Source: an uncultured Clostridia bacterium (GTDB lineage: Bacteria; Bacillota_A; Clostridia; Oscillospirales; Oscillospiraceae). Taken from it: a DNA stretch of 6,851 nt. The notes below the pieces were generated by a model. The model was not told where the DNA came from, searched no databases, and saw only the letters and a list, made by a program, of their open reading frames with translations. The DNA lies in NCBI GenBank assembly GCA_947307505.1, contig CAMZJG010000052.1:1-6851 (forward strand), read 5' to 3'. A program made the translations under genes and the position numbers. Shown piece by piece: positions 6,517 through 6,851 of the stretch (position 1 is its first letter; each line of letters starts with the position of its first letter).

Positions 6517-6548
6517 GCATCATACTGGAGCGTTTTGGGCTCCGGTAC

Positions 6549-6575
6549 AGTTTATGCGCCGGCGGGGGAAAGGGT
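6549..6575 (-). promoter_or_regulatory. Candidate promoter for the DUF11 gene, sporulation-sigma-like
   Basis: On the minus strand an isolated AT-rich CATAAACT (6556 to 6549) stands out in GC-rich DNA and matches the CATAnnnT form of SigE/SigK -10 elements. An AC dinucleotide lies 17 nt upstream (6575-6574), which fits the minimal SigK pattern. It is about 50 nt before the start codon. No SigA-type TTGACA is visible at proper spacing. The alternative TATGAT (6524 to 6519) would place the transcript start on the ribosome site. Weak motifs like these can arise by chance. Confidence 0.2.
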
Positions 6576-6602
6576 GTCGTCGTCGCGGATCTCGCGGGCT
6601 GC

Positions 6603-6637
6603 GCTTCCGCCGCCGGGCATTGCCCGCCGCCGAAAGC
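6603..6637. repeat. Imperfect GC-rich inverted repeat
   Basis: GGGC (6615-6618) and GCCC (6622-6625) form the apex around ATT. Pairing continues outward with isolated mismatches to GCTT (6603-6606) and AAGC (6634-6637). No T-run follows on either strand, so it is not a normal terminator. It is 27 nt from the perfect palindrome at 6665, and the two may belong to one element. Confidence 0.5.
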
Positions 6638-6664
6638 TTGCGTGCGCTCGATCGCTCCTCCTCT

Positions 6665-6691
6665 TCAAATCGAATCTCCGATTCGATTTGA
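6665..6691. repeat. Perfect 12-bp inverted repeat with 3-nt loop
   Basis: TCAAATCGAATC (6665-6676) is followed by TCC and its exact reverse complement GATTCGATTTGA (6680-6691). Each arm itself has the near-repeat ATCGAATC/GATTCGAT. It has moderate GC inside GC-rich flanks and no U-run on either side. It could be a dispersed extragenic palindrome, a protein-binding operator or an RNA hairpin; the sequence alone does not decide. Confidence 0.8.
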
Positions 6692-6767
6692 GCTGCGGGG
6701 GTGAATATCCATTAAACCAAAGAAAAACCGTGACGGAACCGCTTTATGGACTTGGCTGGCGACGGGG

Positions 6768-6806
6768 AAAGAAAAACAGCAGCCGCGTTTCCGCAGCTGC
6801 AGCTGT
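6768..6806 (-). terminator. Leftward intrinsic terminator for a gene beyond the right edge
   Basis: On the minus strand ACAGC, a 3-nt bulge TGC and AGCTGCG (6806 to 6792) pair with CGCGGCTGCTGT (6787 to 6776, one G-U pair) around a GAAA tetraloop, followed by TTTTCTTT (6775-6768). On the plus strand the hairpin is followed by CAAGCAAAAG, so direction is clear. The gene it ends is not identifiable in the 45 bases to its right. Confidence 0.75.
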
Positions 6807-6851
6807 CAAGCAAAAGTAGACAAACAAAAAGAAGAAGCTAAGAGAAGCCCA

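Larger units (their letters stand above)
6499..6851. other. Non-coding region with inverted repeats and terminator
   Basis: No open frame here reads like a protein; the frames present are Arg/Ser-rich low-complexity translations of GC-rich DNA. The region holds the DUF11 gene leader (about 6499-6580), an imperfect inverted repeat (6603-6637), a perfect palindrome (6665-6691), an AT-richer stretch (about 6700-6775) and a leftward terminator (6768-6806). I found no tRNA-like cloverleaf. The base composition shifts sharply between the GC-rich left part and the A-rich right end. Confidence 0.6.

Noticed and set aside
6665..6691. Palindrome as a rho-independent terminator or tRNA T-arm
   Set aside because: No T-run follows on either strand, and the TTCGATT loop lacks a matching 5-bp stem or any cloverleaf around it.
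6482..6819. Small plus-strand open frames of 69 and 94 codons at the right end
   Set aside because: They are Arg/Ser-rich low-complexity translations that run through inverted repeats and have no ribosome site; treated as non-coding.
1..6851. CRISPR array, insertion sequence, attachment site, rRNA or tRNA
   Set aside because: I saw no regularly spaced direct repeats, transposase, integrase or RNA gene signature on either strand.

Overview
The window is GC-rich bacterial DNA. Its gene content points to a high-GC member of the Clostridia, most likely gut Oscillospiraceae/Ruminococcaceae-like. The reasons are a Clostridia-type Opp system with enlarged subunits, a DUF3899-like membrane protein, a small protein built of DUF11 repeats, and GGAGG-type ribosome binding sites. 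No rRNA or other marker gene is present, so the taxonomic call is an inference.

Bases 1-5565 (+ strand) hold the distal part of one tightly packed operon for an oligopeptide/dipeptide-type ABC importer. It contains the 3' half of oppB, then oppC, oppD, oppF and a small three-helix membrane protein. Junctions overlap or nearly touch (TAATG at oppB/oppC, 1 nt between oppC and oppD, 17 nt overlap at oppD/oppF, GTGA at oppF/small protein), so translation is probably coupled. OppB and OppC form the membrane channel and OppD and OppF are the two ATPases. The substrate-binding lipoprotein OppA is not in the window and is probably upstream. A strong intrinsic terminator (5575-5614) ends the operon, and a second hairpin with a short T-run follows it.

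The most unusual content is in this operon. OppC carries about 300 extra residues on the outer face between its first membrane helix and the conserved permease domain. OppD carries about 150 extra, highly charged helical residues between Q-loop and signature motif. OppF carries a smaller charged helical insertion just before its Q-loop and an acidic N-terminal extension. All ATPase motifs are intact, so these look like functional elaborations rather than decay. OppD has also lost every cysteine of the C-terminal motif that is common in this family, while the surrounding framework is kept.

Bases 5650-6498 (- strand, convergent with the operon) encode a 282-residue protein of two DUF11-type beta-sandwich repeats, with no visible signal peptide or cell-wall anchor. 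The remaining right-hand part (6499-6851) has no convincing gene. It holds a short leader with a possible sporulation-sigma-like promoter, an imperfect GC-rich inverted repeat, a perfect 12-bp palindrome with a 3-nt loop, and a leftward intrinsic terminator that presumably ends a gene beyond the right edge.
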